A stretch of 64,000 bases of DNA from Cellulophaga sp. L1A9 (GCF_009797025.1 NZ_CP047027.1:3596001-3660000), one strand, 5' to 3'. Counted from the first letter of the stretch, positions 45,497-54,044 are shown. Program-made: numbers and translations. The notes: generated by a model from the letters alone, not told the origin.

Positions 45497-45895
45497 TTAA
45501 TTTAATTTATTGCGTTTAAATATTTTATCTCTCCAAGTTTGGAATTTAGTCCAGCTCTCAGCGTTAATATTTTTCAAATCCACAAATTCTCCAGTAGAAC
45601 AATCTAGCGCCTCCCATTCCATTTTTTTCATAATCATCCCTATAATATAATGAGGGTTTCCACCACCACGAATATGAAGCATAATAGAGTCAACTTTTTC
45701 TTCCTTTCCTGTATTGAATTCTATGGAAAACCCATCTCCATTTAAAATCCCCCAGTCTTTTACTGAATAATCTAATTCAGGTAATAATATGCATAATTCG
45801 TTAATTATATTATCCCTTATTCCTAAAGAAATTGGTTCATAATCCTTGTCGTTAGTGTCAAATTGTTCTTTTATTAGAATTACATCCCAACTCAC
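45497..45895 (-). CDS. small protein, immunity-like, unknown
   Basis: The protein is about 132 residues from a GTG at 45895 (MSWDVILIKEQF). The longer frame from 45967 starts inside the adjacent spacer and would add non-conserved residues. Features are a beta-alpha protein with SIEFNTGKEEKVDSIMLHIRGGG and a C-terminal SWTKFQTWRDK, resembling small immunity or SUKH-like proteins. No toxin is adjacent. The cassette sits between a family C spacer and a family B spacer. Confidence 0.5.
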   Translation of the reverse strand: MSWDVILIKEQFDTNDKDYEPISLGIRDNIINELCILLPELDYSVKDWGILNGDGFSIEFNTGKEEKVDSIMLHIRGGGNPHYIIGMIMKKMEWEALDCSTGEFVDLKNINAESWTKFQTWRDKIFKRNKLN

Positions 45896-45930
45896 ATTTG
45901 TTTGTTTTTTGGTTATTTTAAATTGGTTAC

Positions 45931-46280
45931 AACAATTATATAATAAACATATGTTCATTATATCCATTATAAATTTACAATAATAAGATTAGCTTCTACG
46001 TGATGAACAGATGCTCTAATCTAAGCGCTCTATCATACCAATCCTTAGCTATCACTATAACGTTAATCGAATGATGCATCTGTAACATCATCCTATAAAA
46101 ATAAAAAAATTACAGAGCGTCTAATTTTCTTAGTTTTGTTTATTGGTCTTGTTTCAAAATACACATTAAAACATACCGTAAACTATCTAAATTTTTGTGG
46201 GGGGAATATTACGTTGCTAATATAAAACATAATAGTATTCAAAACCTTGCGGAAATCCGCAGAATTGAAAAAAGATAAAA
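45931..46280. repeat. family B spacer, long copy
   Basis: About 350 bp that match the 49.2-49.6 kb copy almost throughout. Hallmarks: AACATATGTTCATTATA at the left, GATGCATCTGTAACATCATC hairpin, CAAAATACACATTAAAACAT, TTTGTGGGGGGA, TATTACGTTGCTAATATA and a TGCGGAAATCCGCA hairpin at the right. It holds no ORF. Confidence 0.85.
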
Positions 46281-46598
46281 TAAACTAATGGACTAAGATT
46301 GTTTTTATTTACATGAATCTACTTTTCATATTTTGACTTCCTAATTCGATAATTAATATCATTTAAGAATATTAAATACCAAGAGTCAAATGAAACCCTT
46401 TTTCATGGTCAAATATATATCCATATATTTTTTGGTCTTTCTTGAACATTTTGTTTTAATGTATTACAAAGTTTTGGACATAATTAATTCGGTTACTAAA
46501 AGCACTAAGTTTTAAAATAAGCACTCAGCGAATTTTCTTATAGTGCCTTATATATTTTATTCAGGTTCCGATTTTACAAACGAACTAAAAATTCCGAT
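46281..46598. other. gene-free interval
   Basis: About 320 AT-rich bases follow the family B spacer. I see no ORF, repeat or promoter with support; it may be the worn remains of a lost cassette. Confidence 0.35.
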
Positions 46599-46748
46599 TT
46601 AATTTATTTGTTTATTTTGATTTTCAGTTTCTTTTACTCTTTTTATATATCCCGATTTTTTACCCACAAAAAAACCTAAAAAGAAAATTCCAACTGGAAC
46701 TATTAGTATTAAAATCAATTGAATAGGTCCTACCATTTGTAAAATCAT
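46599..46748 (-). CDS. small membrane protein, 49 residues
   Basis: A 49-residue frame from the ATG at 46748 reads as one membrane helix (LILILIVPVGIFFLGFFVG) followed by KKSGYIKRVKE and a basic, Asn-rich tail. This is a plausible single-pass protein. It lies between two family B copies as a cassette of its own. Function unknown; homology not recognised. Confidence 0.45.
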   Translation of the reverse strand: MILQMVGPIQLILILIVPVGIFFLGFFVGKKSGYIKRVKETENQNKQIN

Positions 46749-46810
46749 ATGTTTGTTTTTTTAATTAATTTTTATTTCCTATTTCGAGCTAATTCCACAA
46801 TTAATCGAAA

Positions 46811-46912
46811 CTTATCGTAAACCACGTTAATTTTTGTAGGATAAGTATTACGTTGCTAATATAAAACATAATAGTATTTAAAACCTTGCGGGAATCCGCA
46901 GAATTGGAAAAA
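46811..46912. repeat. family B spacer, short copy
   Basis: About 100 bp carrying the right half of family B: ATCGTAAACCACG, TTTTTGTAGGATAAG, TATTACGTTGCTAATATA and the CCTTGCGGGAATCCGCAG hairpin. The left 240 bp of the long form are missing. Confidence 0.8.
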
Positions 46913-47171
46913 TAATGAATTATATTTATTTTGATTAGGTTTACTAAGAAGTTATATCCCAGTTTTTTATACAAATTTGAATATTATTAATCAATTCTTA
47001 TTTCGAAATTTTTGCCCTTTTATTATTTATTCCCCATCGTATTTTCGCCTTTTGAAAAAATTGAATTTAATTGTATAATCTTGAATAGAAATACATCTTA
47101 GTTATTTAATTTATCAATTTTAGACAATATTAATTTAGATTCATACGCAGATATTAAAACCTCCTTTTCGT

Positions 47172-47310
47172 TTAGTTTTTATCGTAAATTTTTTCTTGAA
47201 TGTTTTTTGCTACGTTACCTATTTCTTTCTCTAATAAATGTATTTTATCATTCACATTTTTTAGTTTTTCTTGCTTTTTTAAAATTTCTATTTTAATAGT
47301 TGATGCTAAG
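47172..47310 (-). pseudogene. C-terminal fragment of a coiled-coil protein
   Basis: The frame has no ATG of its own; it reads STIKIEILKKQEKLKNVNDK and LLEKEIGNVAKNIQEK, a coiled-coil tail ending at a TAA at 47172-47174. Its upstream boundary is exactly a family A spacer. This looks like a cassette whose 5' part was lost at the spacer, matching the fate of the adenylate kinase. The 46913-47171 stretch beyond it shows nothing else. Confidence 0.4.
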
Positions 47311-47436
47311 GTGTTTATGCACCTCAAAAATAACCAATTTCTCAACTAATTAAAAAATGATACTGCCTTAAAAGGCGGTTATAAAGGTCATTATTTTATA
47401 AAATATGGAGTTGTACAATGGTTGCTAGTGTTGGCT
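47311..47436. repeat. spacer element, family A (copy 2)
   Basis: A second copy of the 42.3-kb spacer: GTGTTTATGCACCTCAAAAA, the worn palindrome CTGCCTTAAAAGGCGG, TATGGAGTTGT. It ends at GTTGGCT at the stop codon of mmpB. Confidence 0.8.
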
Positions 47437-48033
47437 TTAGTTTTTTGCAAATTTAATTAATGGTGCAACGTTTCCATCGTCAGCTTTTTTTAAAGCGTTA
47501 ATATATTCTTTTCTTATTTCGTTAGATTTAACCATATTTGATTGATGCCACGAGAATATTTCTTTCTGAAATATTGATTCTATTATGATGTCCACCATCA
47601 TTCTAGAATGTCTTCCATTTCCATTAGGAAAACAATGAATAGATACTATTCGATGTTTAAATCTAATAGCAACTTCTTCTGGTACATAGGTTTTGTTTTC
47701 AATCCAATACTTTGTGTCGTCCAATAAATTTTTTAATTCAATTCCAATTTGTGTCCAAGATATTCCGATGTTTTTTTCAGTTCTTCTAAATTCGCCTGCC
47801 CATTTCCAGACATCACCATACATTCTTTTGTGTAAGTTTTTAATAAACTTTTCTGTCAATATATTTTCAGGTTTAAATTTTGTGTGAATAGTCCACTCGA
47901 CTACTTTTTCAATGTTTTATTGCTCAAATTCATCCAACTCTCCTTGAGTTGTAATCGACTTTATTTTAAGACCTTCCTTTTCTTCCTCGTCTAGTGCTGT
48001 TTGTCCATCCTTATAATCGAATTTTAATCCCAT
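47437..48033 (-). pseudogene. mobile mystery protein B (Fic family) with internal stop
   Basis: From the ATG at 48033 (MGLKFDYKDGQTALDEEEKE) the frame is open for 38 codons, meets TAA at 47917-47919, then continues to 47437. The downstream part holds the Fic motif HCFPNGNGRHSR (about residues 133-144), a slight variant of HPFxxGNGRxxR. The family is about 190-200 residues, so a single nonsense change breaks it. A restart near 47859 would give a 140-residue Fic domain without the N-terminal segment. Fic proteins usually AMPylate targets. It overlaps mmpA by ten bases. Confidence 0.75.
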
Positions 48034-48485
48034 AATGACTTTCTCATCTCTCGTTTGATTTCACTAGCAAGTTCCTTTATAGTTCTGGCTATTTTTTCAT
48101 CTCCAATTCCTTGGTCCTCTAGTTTCATATTTTGATTGGTCCGCAACACTATTTTTTGAGCCAGTTTTTCTGCTTCGATTTGGATTAAATCGTTGATGGT
48201 CCCATTTTTTGGGACAAATCCATATACAAATTTCATATCCAGTGCTTGACCTACATCTCTTAATTTGTTAATGGTTATTTGACCTAAAGCCTCTCGCTCT
48301 TCTATCTTTTGTATAGCTCCTTTAGTCATTTCAAGTTTGGTCCCTAACTGATCCCTAGTCATATTAAGTGTGGTCCGGATAGTGTTTATCCATCCTTTTG
48401 TTGGAATCTGGACCATTGCTGAATCTTTAAATTTCTCTAATTTTTTGTCTAGTTGTTCAATTAGAAGTTGTTTTTTGTTTCTCAT
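48024..48485 (-). CDS. mobile mystery protein A (HTH regulator)
   Basis: The 153-residue protein matches mobile mystery protein A: a helix-turn-helix at about residues 35-75 (IRTTLNMTRDQLGTKLEMTK, then GAIQKIEEREALGQITINKL), followed by ALDMKFVYGFVPKNGT. It is paired with the Fic protein B and probably represses the pair. Three phased palindromes and a -33/-7 promoter lie just upstream, consistent with autoregulation. In this family A/B pairs travel on mobile DNA and may act like a toxin-antitoxin module; that role is inferred. Confidence 0.85.
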   Translation of the reverse strand: MRNKKQLLIEQLDKKLEKFKDSAMVQIPTKGWINTIRTTLNMTRDQLGTKLEMTKGAIQKIEEREALGQITINKLRDVGQALDMKFVYGFVPKNGTINDLIQIEAEKLAQKIVLRTNQNMKLEDQGIGDEKIARTIKELASEIKREMRKSLWD

Positions 48486-48500
48486 AATTTTTTAGAAAAC

Positions 48501-48581
48501 ATACATATGTATATAATAATATTGACAAAAGTATACAAATATGTATAAAAAACAAAAATATAAGAATACATATATGTATTC
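48501..48581 (-). promoter_or_regulatory. mmpA promoter with three phased operators
   Basis: Three inverted repeats of the form TACA...TGTA lie at 48501-48512 (ATACATATGTAT), 48532-48547 (TATACAAATATGTATA) and 48564-48581 (GAATACATATATGTATTC, perfect over 18 bp). Their centres are 33 bp apart each time. On the minus strand a -33 TTTTTG (48553-48558) and a -7 TACTTTTG (48526-48533) are spaced by 19 bases. Operator 2 lies inside the promoter and the others flank it. The start site would be near 48520, 35 bases before the mmpA ATG. Confidence 0.7.
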
Positions 48582-48671
48582 TTTTTAAATAAAAAGTGTA
48601 TGGATAAGTATGCTTATTAAAGTTAGTTTGTTAAAATCAAAGTCAGCGGTTCTTAGATACCTCCGTTTTAG

Positions 48672-49187
48672 TTATACATTGTTGGCTATATTTTTTTCAT
48701 TCTCATCATTAGATTTTACAAAACGATATTCAAATGTATAATCTAAAGCTTCCGCAACTTTTTTTAAACTATTAATTGATATTGCTCCTGATTTCTCACT
48801 TTGTTGTATTTTGTAAACTCCTTGCCTTGTCATATCAAGTTTAGACCCAAGTGATTCCAGCGATATCTTATGTCTTTTTCTTAATGTTAAAATTTGTTCG
48901 TTTCCTGCAAAATCTTCATTTACAAATCCGAACTCGTATTTTCTGTCTTCAGAACTATTTTGGCTTATAAAATTCTTAATAGGTTCAGAGTATTCGAACC
49001 ATTCTCCACTTTTCCTGAATGCTTCAAATTTTTGATGAAGTTCTCTTTCTCTATCATAATTCCCGTCAATTATTAATAAAACTTCTAATTCAAATGGACT
49101 GGATGTCTGAATAGATGGAATTCTTTGAGTCGGATCATTTGCATATCCAATTTTTATTCTATTATTTGCCTTTAAAAAATATATCAT
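48672..49187 (-). CDS. GIY-YIG/MUG113-like domain fused to an MmpA-type HTH
   Basis: The 171-residue protein has an N-terminal part (MIYFLKANNRIKIGYANDPT ... ELHQKF ... GEWFEYS, residues 1-72) typical of MUG113/T5orf172 GIY-YIG-like nucleases. The C-terminal part (residues 95-165) is an HTH with ISLESLGSKLDMTRQGVYKI and ALDYTFEYRFV. That HTH closely resembles the HTH of the neighbouring mmpA protein. Canonical GIY-YIG catalytic residues are only partly recognisable, so activity is uncertain. It lies upstream of mmpA in the same orientation. Confidence 0.65.
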   Translation of the reverse strand: MIYFLKANNRIKIGYANDPTQRIPSIQTSSPFELEVLLIIDGNYDRERELHQKFEAFRKSGEWFEYSEPIKNFISQNSSEDRKYEFGFVNEDFAGNEQILTLRKRHKISLESLGSKLDMTRQGVYKIQQSEKSGAISINSLKKVAEALDYTFEYRFVKSNDENEKNIANNV

Positions 49188-49219
49188 TATTTACTTTGGT
49201 GTGTTTTTTCAAATTAAAG

Positions 49220-49556
49220 CCAACTATTATATATTCAACATATGTTCATTATAGCTATTATAAATTTACAACACTAAGATTAGTTTCTATATCAAGAACA
49301 GCTGCCTTAAATTAATCGCTCTATCAGACCAATGCTTAGCTGTCACTATGACGTTCACCTAATGATGCATCTGTAGCATCATCCTATAAAATTACAGGAC
49401 GTCTAATTCTCTTAGTCTTGTTTCCTGGTCTTGTTTCAAAATACACATTAAAACATACCGTAAACTATGTAAATTTTTGTGGGGGGAGTATTACGTTGCT
49501 ACTATAGAAAATAATAGGATTTAAAACCTCACGGATTCTGCAGAATTGGAAAAAGG
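49220..49556. repeat. family B spacer, long copy
   Basis: About 340 bp closely matching the 45.9-46.3 kb copy, with the same AACATATGTTCATTATA start, TGATGCATCTGTAGCATCATC hairpin, TTTGTGGGGGGA core and a worn CGGATTCTGCAG end. The tail up to about 49610 (AAAGGTAGCACGGTATTACAG) is also shared with other B copies. The remaining 130 bp to the next gene show nothing else. Confidence 0.85.
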
Positions 49557-49741
49557 TTTTAAAATTTAAAGGTAGCACGGTATTACAGAGGTTCTATTTT
49601 TTAAGAAAAAGGAGAGGTACTACCTATACTCTAAACTTTTGTGCCTAAGCAGCTTGAATGATGGCGGTATTAACAAGCTAGGAATTGGGTTTGTTTTTAG
49701 TTTAGTTGTTTGCTATACCTGTTTAAAGTAGCGGGGCGTTC

Positions 49742-50932
49742 TTAAAGACCTTGTTTTTTATGCTGTGCTTTTTGTTTTAATACCTTTGCGGCTCTAGTAT
49801 ACCCACTACTACCACCATCTACAAAATGGATGTGTTTTGCATTTCTATTTTGAACATAACAAGACATGATACTTTTTTTGCTAACATAAATGCCATAAAT
49901 AATTAGCTCATTTTTTTCTAAACCATCTAAATATTTAGTAAACAATTGTCTTTGTTTTGGACTGCCAGATATCACCATATTGATACGCCCATCCATTACT
50001 AAAATATCAGATAATTGCTTTAACTCATTTAAATATTTTTGACCTTGATCATTAGGTAAGTACATATATTTACCAATCATCCCACTAAACCAAACCTTTA
50101 AGAAATTTATAAGGCTAAATTTTTTATGACCAGCTTTCAGCTCTGTTTTAATCCTTTTATAATTAAATTTCAATTCTAATTTATCAATAGAAATAGGGCT
50201 TCTGCTCTGTAAGGGACCATATATTTCATCTGTTTTTTCTAAAATGTTTTGAAAGATAGAAGCTTGTTCCGACTCCTGCATGGCGTTTATTAATAATGAA
50301 ACTACTTCATTTGAGTTCTCTGGAGGTGGAATTTTATTCCATCTGCATTCCATACCGTTTAAATCTAAAAGAGCCTTTTGTTTGTTTTTCACTTCAAATT
50401 CAAAATCTAGATCTCTAGATTTTATTGTTTTTTCGGCAAAGTGAAGCCCATTACCTAAAATTACAGGAATTGTATGTAGCTCATTAATGCTTGCCTTAGC
50501 AATTTTTAATTCTTGGTTGTTTTTATACGCATGAGAGACAGCTATATTTCCAACTCTTAAATCGATACCAAATTCTTTTTGAATGTTTTCTTGATGTATA
50601 ATCAAAGCCTCCATAATTTCTTGAAGTAACATAGAGGGAATTAATAGCGTAGCTCCATCTCCACCAAAGAAAAAAGGAATATCTATAGTATGTTTTTTAG
50701 CGATATTTAGCGCAGCGACAATACTACCTGTGGCTATTAGATTTACTAATTCAGATAACCCTTTTTCTACAGATACCGTAGAACCTTTTATATCGGTTAC
50801 TATAATATACCAATCATCCGGAATTCGTTGGAAATTGTCCGTTTTTGAAAGTAATACCGTTATGGGTTCTTTGTGATTTTTAAGCTTGGTATAAAACAAA
50901 GTGTTGTCCATAAAATTCTGATTTGAGGTCAA
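49742..50932 (-). CDS. DUF3095 protein, cyclase-like
   Basis: The 396-residue protein matches DUF3095. It has YIIVTDIKGSTVSVEKGL near residue 45 and FFFGGDGATLLIPS near residue 87, two elements that resemble the metal-binding Asp pair of class III nucleotidyl cyclases. The C-terminal half holds VMDGRINMVISG and AKHIHFVDGGSSGYTRAAK. No function is established; a cyclic-nucleotide role is an inference from these motifs. It is a single-gene unit between family B spacers. Confidence 0.75.
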   Translation of the reverse strand: MTSNQNFMDNTLFYTKLKNHKEPITVLLSKTDNFQRIPDDWYIIVTDIKGSTVSVEKGLSELVNLIATGSIVAALNIAKKHTIDIPFFFGGDGATLLIPSMLLQEIMEALIIHQENIQKEFGIDLRVGNIAVSHAYKNNQELKIAKASINELHTIPVILGNGLHFAEKTIKSRDLDFEFEVKNKQKALLDLNGMECRWNKIPPPENSNEVVSLLINAMQESEQASIFQNILEKTDEIYGPLQSRSPISIDKLELKFNYKRIKTELKAGHKKFSLINFLKVWFSGMIGKYMYLPNDQGQKYLNELKQLSDILVMDGRINMVISGSPKQRQLFTKYLDGLEKNELIIYGIYVSKKSIMSCYVQNRNAKHIHFVDGGSSGYTRAAKVLKQKAQHKKQGL

Positions 50933-51055
50933 TTTATGTAGGTAGCTTCTTTTAGTTTTAAGACTTCTTATAAGAATATTTAATTAGGAAACCTTCATTT
51001 TTATTCTTGCCAAGCACATGCTTTCTATTCTATACTTTTTTTGCAGCTAATGCTC

Positions 51056-51170
51056 AAAAATACACATGAATAACACTTGTAAGTTACATAAATATTTATG
51101 AGGTGAACTATGTAGCTACCATAACACATAATACGCTTTAAAACGGTGCAGAGAACTGCAGAAGTACATA
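51056..51170. repeat. family B spacer, diverged copy
   Basis: About 115 bp with the order of family B blocks (AAAAATACACATGAA, ATAAATATTTATGAGG, TAGCTACCATAACACATAATACG, GCAGAGAACTGCAG hairpin), more diverged than the long copies. A shared tail (CGGTAGTACAGCCG) follows. Confidence 0.65.
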
Positions 51171-51267
51171 AAAGAAACGCGGTAGTACAGCCGTTTCTAT
51201 TTTAAAGAGTGAGGTCTTTAAGAATACGTAGGGGTTTTTTAGCTTAGCCTTTTATTGGCAGCAGTTT

Positions 51268-52086
51268 TTATTTATCGTAAAACTCTTTTATGATAATATT
51301 TTTGTCTTCGGTTAATTTTTTCAATTCACTTAAAATATAATATCTGTGCATAAACCCACAGAGTACTACAATTTTTTTGCCTTGTTGCTGTTCAGAAATC
51401 TGCATTATATTTTTGGCCATTGTTTGATTTCTTAAATCCCAGAAATCACCGGCCAACTGATATCCATCTCGATAACTTATTTTTTCACCATTTGGTTTCG
51501 TGTGAAAACGTGTTGCAAATTCATTTCTTTGATTCGTTATTTTTGATAGCATTGTATACTGATAATATTGTCTTTCTTCGCAAATGCTGTCCGTTGATGG
51601 GTTATTGAAATTTTCAGGAGATTTAGATGCTACTATGATTAATGGTTCTATGAGCGCTTTATATTTATTATGAATTTCAGCTTCTGTTTCGGATAATAAA
51701 TCAACGTTATTTAAACTATCTATTAGTTTTGTTGTTAATCCATCTGTTGGTCGTGAGCCAATATTTATCCTATATTCATTTCTTCCTTCAAATTCATAGG
51801 GTCTCAATTTAGTGGTTGGGTATTTCGCAATATATTTTTCAGAGGCCATACGTTCATTACTATTTGAAACATCTTTGTGTTTAAAATCTGAAGTAAAAAA
51901 AGAAGTGTCTAGTTCCTCTAATATAAAATCTGGCTGAATATTTTCTAAGATATGGAAGAGAATCTCTGGGTTGAAATTAGATTCTGGTTTATGAAGTGTT
52001 CCAATAACAATTATTTCGGTAGTTTTTTCTGTTTTACAAGATAAAATTGTTGCTAAAACCAGTAATAGTAGTAGTATTTTATTCAT
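51268..52086 (-). CDS. DUF5694-like / TraB-like lipoprotein
   Basis: The 272-residue lipoprotein (start ATG 52086, lipobox ILSC) has IIVIGTLHKPESNFN near the N-terminus, PDFILEELD, and a C-terminal GKKIVVLCGFMHRYYILSEL. This pattern resembles DUF5694 and more distantly TraB/GumN-type proteins (GxxH near both ends). The upstream extension of the frame to 52206 runs into the spacer and is not coding. Function unknown. Confidence 0.55.
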   Translation of the reverse strand: MNKILLLLLVLATILSCKTEKTTEIIVIGTLHKPESNFNPEILFHILENIQPDFILEELDTSFFTSDFKHKDVSNSNERMASEKYIAKYPTTKLRPYEFEGRNEYRINIGSRPTDGLTTKLIDSLNNVDLLSETEAEIHNKYKALIEPLIIVASKSPENFNNPSTDSICEERQYYQYTMLSKITNQRNEFATRFHTKPNGEKISYRDGYQLAGDFWDLRNQTMAKNIMQISEQQQGKKIVVLCGFMHRYYILSELKKLTEDKNIIIKEFYDK

Positions 52087-52094
52087 TAGGTAAT

Positions 52095-52281
52095 TGTTAC
52101 TTAAGCTGGAGCCAAGTGTATCGTGGAGCATGCGAAAGTTTTTTACTTCCGCCCGCGCGGATAGCAAAAGCTTGTTGTTTGTATTTTCTACTAAAACTAA
52201 ACCCATAAGCTTTAGCGACTTTATAAAAATAAGTAAACCTTTTGATTAAGACTGAAATCCGTGTTGTTTTTAGGTTGTGTT
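52095..52281. repeat. attC-like spacer (family C)
   Basis: About 187 bp. The right half (AGCGACTTTATAAAAATAAGTAAACC ends shortly before GTGTTG) matches the 45.3-kb spacer, ending in TTTTTAGGTTGTG. The left end (AAGCTGGAGCCAAGTGTAT) is diverged. Confidence 0.55.
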
Positions 52282-52304
52282 CTTTACAGTTTTTATTATT
52301 GACG

Positions 52305-52979
52305 TTATTTCATTTTCGTTTCTAATACTGATTGATTGAATCCTTTAAAAATTAACCATAGAGGAAGAGTTAATTGAATCAATGCCATTGGAAGAAGCAT
52401 GTTCATACTTATACCGTGTCCGAAAATAGAAAGCAATTCTTCGATGAACATAATTAGTACAGCGAATATTCCAAAAATTGAGAGGATTCTTGGAACTAGT
52501 TTATAAAGGTACAATGTGTAGTACAAAATAAAGACAGGAAAGCAAGAAATCAAAAGATAAAAATAGTGTGTCCATCGATGCTTTTGATAAACGAAAGTCT
52601 CCAAAATTTTTAAGGAACTATCATTTCCATTTTTCACGTATTCATTACTCAATTCCAGCATAGAAACTACGCTCATATTATCAATCATGATAGCTATAAA
52701 ATTTAAAATACAAAAGGCTATATATAAATATGCCAAATTGGAACTATGTCTTTTAAAAATTGGTAAAAGTATTGTTGCAATGACTATAGATACTATTCCA
52801 TTGATAATTCCGAGTAAAGTAGAACTAATAATTTTGTTAGAGTTTTCTGAGGTGATAGTAATAAAGTCTTCTGAAAAAAGCACAGCACCTTGTAAAACCT
52901 GAAAAATGGTAATGCCCGATATAAAAACGAATAATAACAACACTCCTGTAATTCTACCAATTTTTTGATTTGATTTCAT
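52305..52979 (-). CDS. DUF4386 membrane protein
   Basis: The 224-residue protein has six predicted membrane segments and begins IGRITGVLLLFVFISGI, the usual DUF4386 opening. PRILSIFGIFAVLIMF is near the C-terminus. The function is unknown. A Crp-family regulator lies 84 bp upstream on the same strand and is probably its partner; the pair forms one cassette-like unit. Confidence 0.75.
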   Translation of the reverse strand: MKSNQKIGRITGVLLLFVFISGITIFQVLQGAVLFSEDFITITSENSNKIISSTLLGIINGIVSIVIATILLPIFKRHSSNLAYLYIAFCILNFIAIMIDNMSVVSMLELSNEYVKNGNDSSLKILETFVYQKHRWTHYFYLLISCFPVFILYYTLYLYKLVPRILSIFGIFAVLIMFIEELLSIFGHGISMNMLLPMALIQLTLPLWLIFKGFNQSVLETKMK

Positions 52980-53063
52980 TTTAGCGATTTTTGATTGATT
53001 TACAAACCTAAAACTTCAATAATAGAAACAACTTCACAAATGTGAAGAAATTAAAGATTGAAT

Positions 53064-53648
53064 TTAATTACTTAACTCATTACGTATACGACTCAAACTA
53101 CCAGGGTTGATCCCTAAATAAGATGCAATATATTTTAGAGGTATATTTTGAATGATTGTGGGATGTTCTTTTTGCAGTTTTACAAACCGTTGTTGGGCAG
53201 AAAGCGTAGTATGATCTATTGCACGTTGTTTGTTTTTTTCCAACTGTTCTTGTAAAACATGCATTGTATACTTCATTTGAGTGATTCCTAGTTTTGCAGT
53301 AACATCTACATCGTCTCGTTTAATTCGGAGTAATTCACAATCGGTAATGCAATGAAGATTTTCATTTGATGGAGTTTTATGCATGAAATGATTATATGAA
53401 GTAAAGAATCGAGGCCCATCATTGACATCAGTTGTGATTTCTTGACCTTGCTCATTAGTATAAAAATTTCTCATATAACCTGAAACAATAAAGTTATGAT
53501 ATTCAGGTATTTTTCCGGAAGGTTCAATTATGGTGTCTTTCGTAATGGAAAAAGGTTTAAAATACTCACGACATATTTTTTGGTCAATTTCAGGAATATC
53601 TATAAGTAAACGTATATAGTTAAAAAGCACCTCAAAATTGTTACTCAT
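53064..53648 (-). CDS. Crp/Fnr-family transcription regulator
   Basis: The 194-residue protein has an N-terminal cyclic-nucleotide-binding-like domain (EPSGKIPEYHNFIVSGYMRNFY) and a short C-terminal winged helix (LSAQQRFVKLQKEHPTIIQN, LKYIASYLGINPGSLSRIRN). It has no Cys cluster, so it is not an oxygen-sensing FNR. It likely controls the DUF4386 gene downstream. It is a typical Bacteroidota CRP-like regulator of small gene pairs. Confidence 0.85.
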   Translation of the reverse strand: MSNNFEVLFNYIRLLIDIPEIDQKICREYFKPFSITKDTIIEPSGKIPEYHNFIVSGYMRNFYTNEQGQEITTDVNDGPRFFTSYNHFMHKTPSNENLHCITDCELLRIKRDDVDVTAKLGITQMKYTMHVLQEQLEKNKQRAIDHTTLSAQQRFVKLQKEHPTIIQNIPLKYIASYLGINPGSLSRIRNELSN

Positions 53649-53840
53649 TTGTAGTGTGATTTATAAGGATTAGTATTAAAAAATGACGACTGTCATAATT
53701 TTAGTATATATAAAATTCAATTCTTCGTTCGATTTTTTGAAATAACACATAACATAAAGCTAAGCGTATGTTTTCTATTATTCTCTATAAGCTTAATACT
53801 ACGATTTTTTAATTTTCTAATTATTGTTTATAGCTAATGC

Positions 53841-53960
53841 CCCAAAATACACATTAAAAAATACATTAAACTATATAAATATTTGTGGGGGGAAGTATTA
53901 GGTAGCTAAGAAAAAATTAATGCTATTTAAAGACTTTCAGAAAACCGTAGAATTGAAAAA
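53841..53960. repeat. family B spacer, short copy
   Basis: About 120 bp: CAAAATACACATTAAAAAAT, ACTATATAAATATTTGTGGGG, GAAGTATTAGGTAGCTA, worn hairpin AGAAAACCGTAGAATTG. A 190-bp stretch to its left (53649-53840) shows no gene. Confidence 0.75.
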
Positions 53961-54044
53961 AAAGATTAAAAATTTTAAAGTAGTGGAGCGGTAAAGGGCT
54001 TTTTTTGAATTCAGCTAAGGCCAATTTTTTTTATAGAGTTGTGC

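Noticed and set aside
45205..45519. Short frames over the spacer next to ptuA
   Set aside because: They translate the spacer hairpin and have no start context or domain.
53064..53648. Oxygen-sensing FNR that would act on the nos box
   Set aside because: It lacks a Cys cluster and is linked to a DUF4386 gene 28 kb away from nos.
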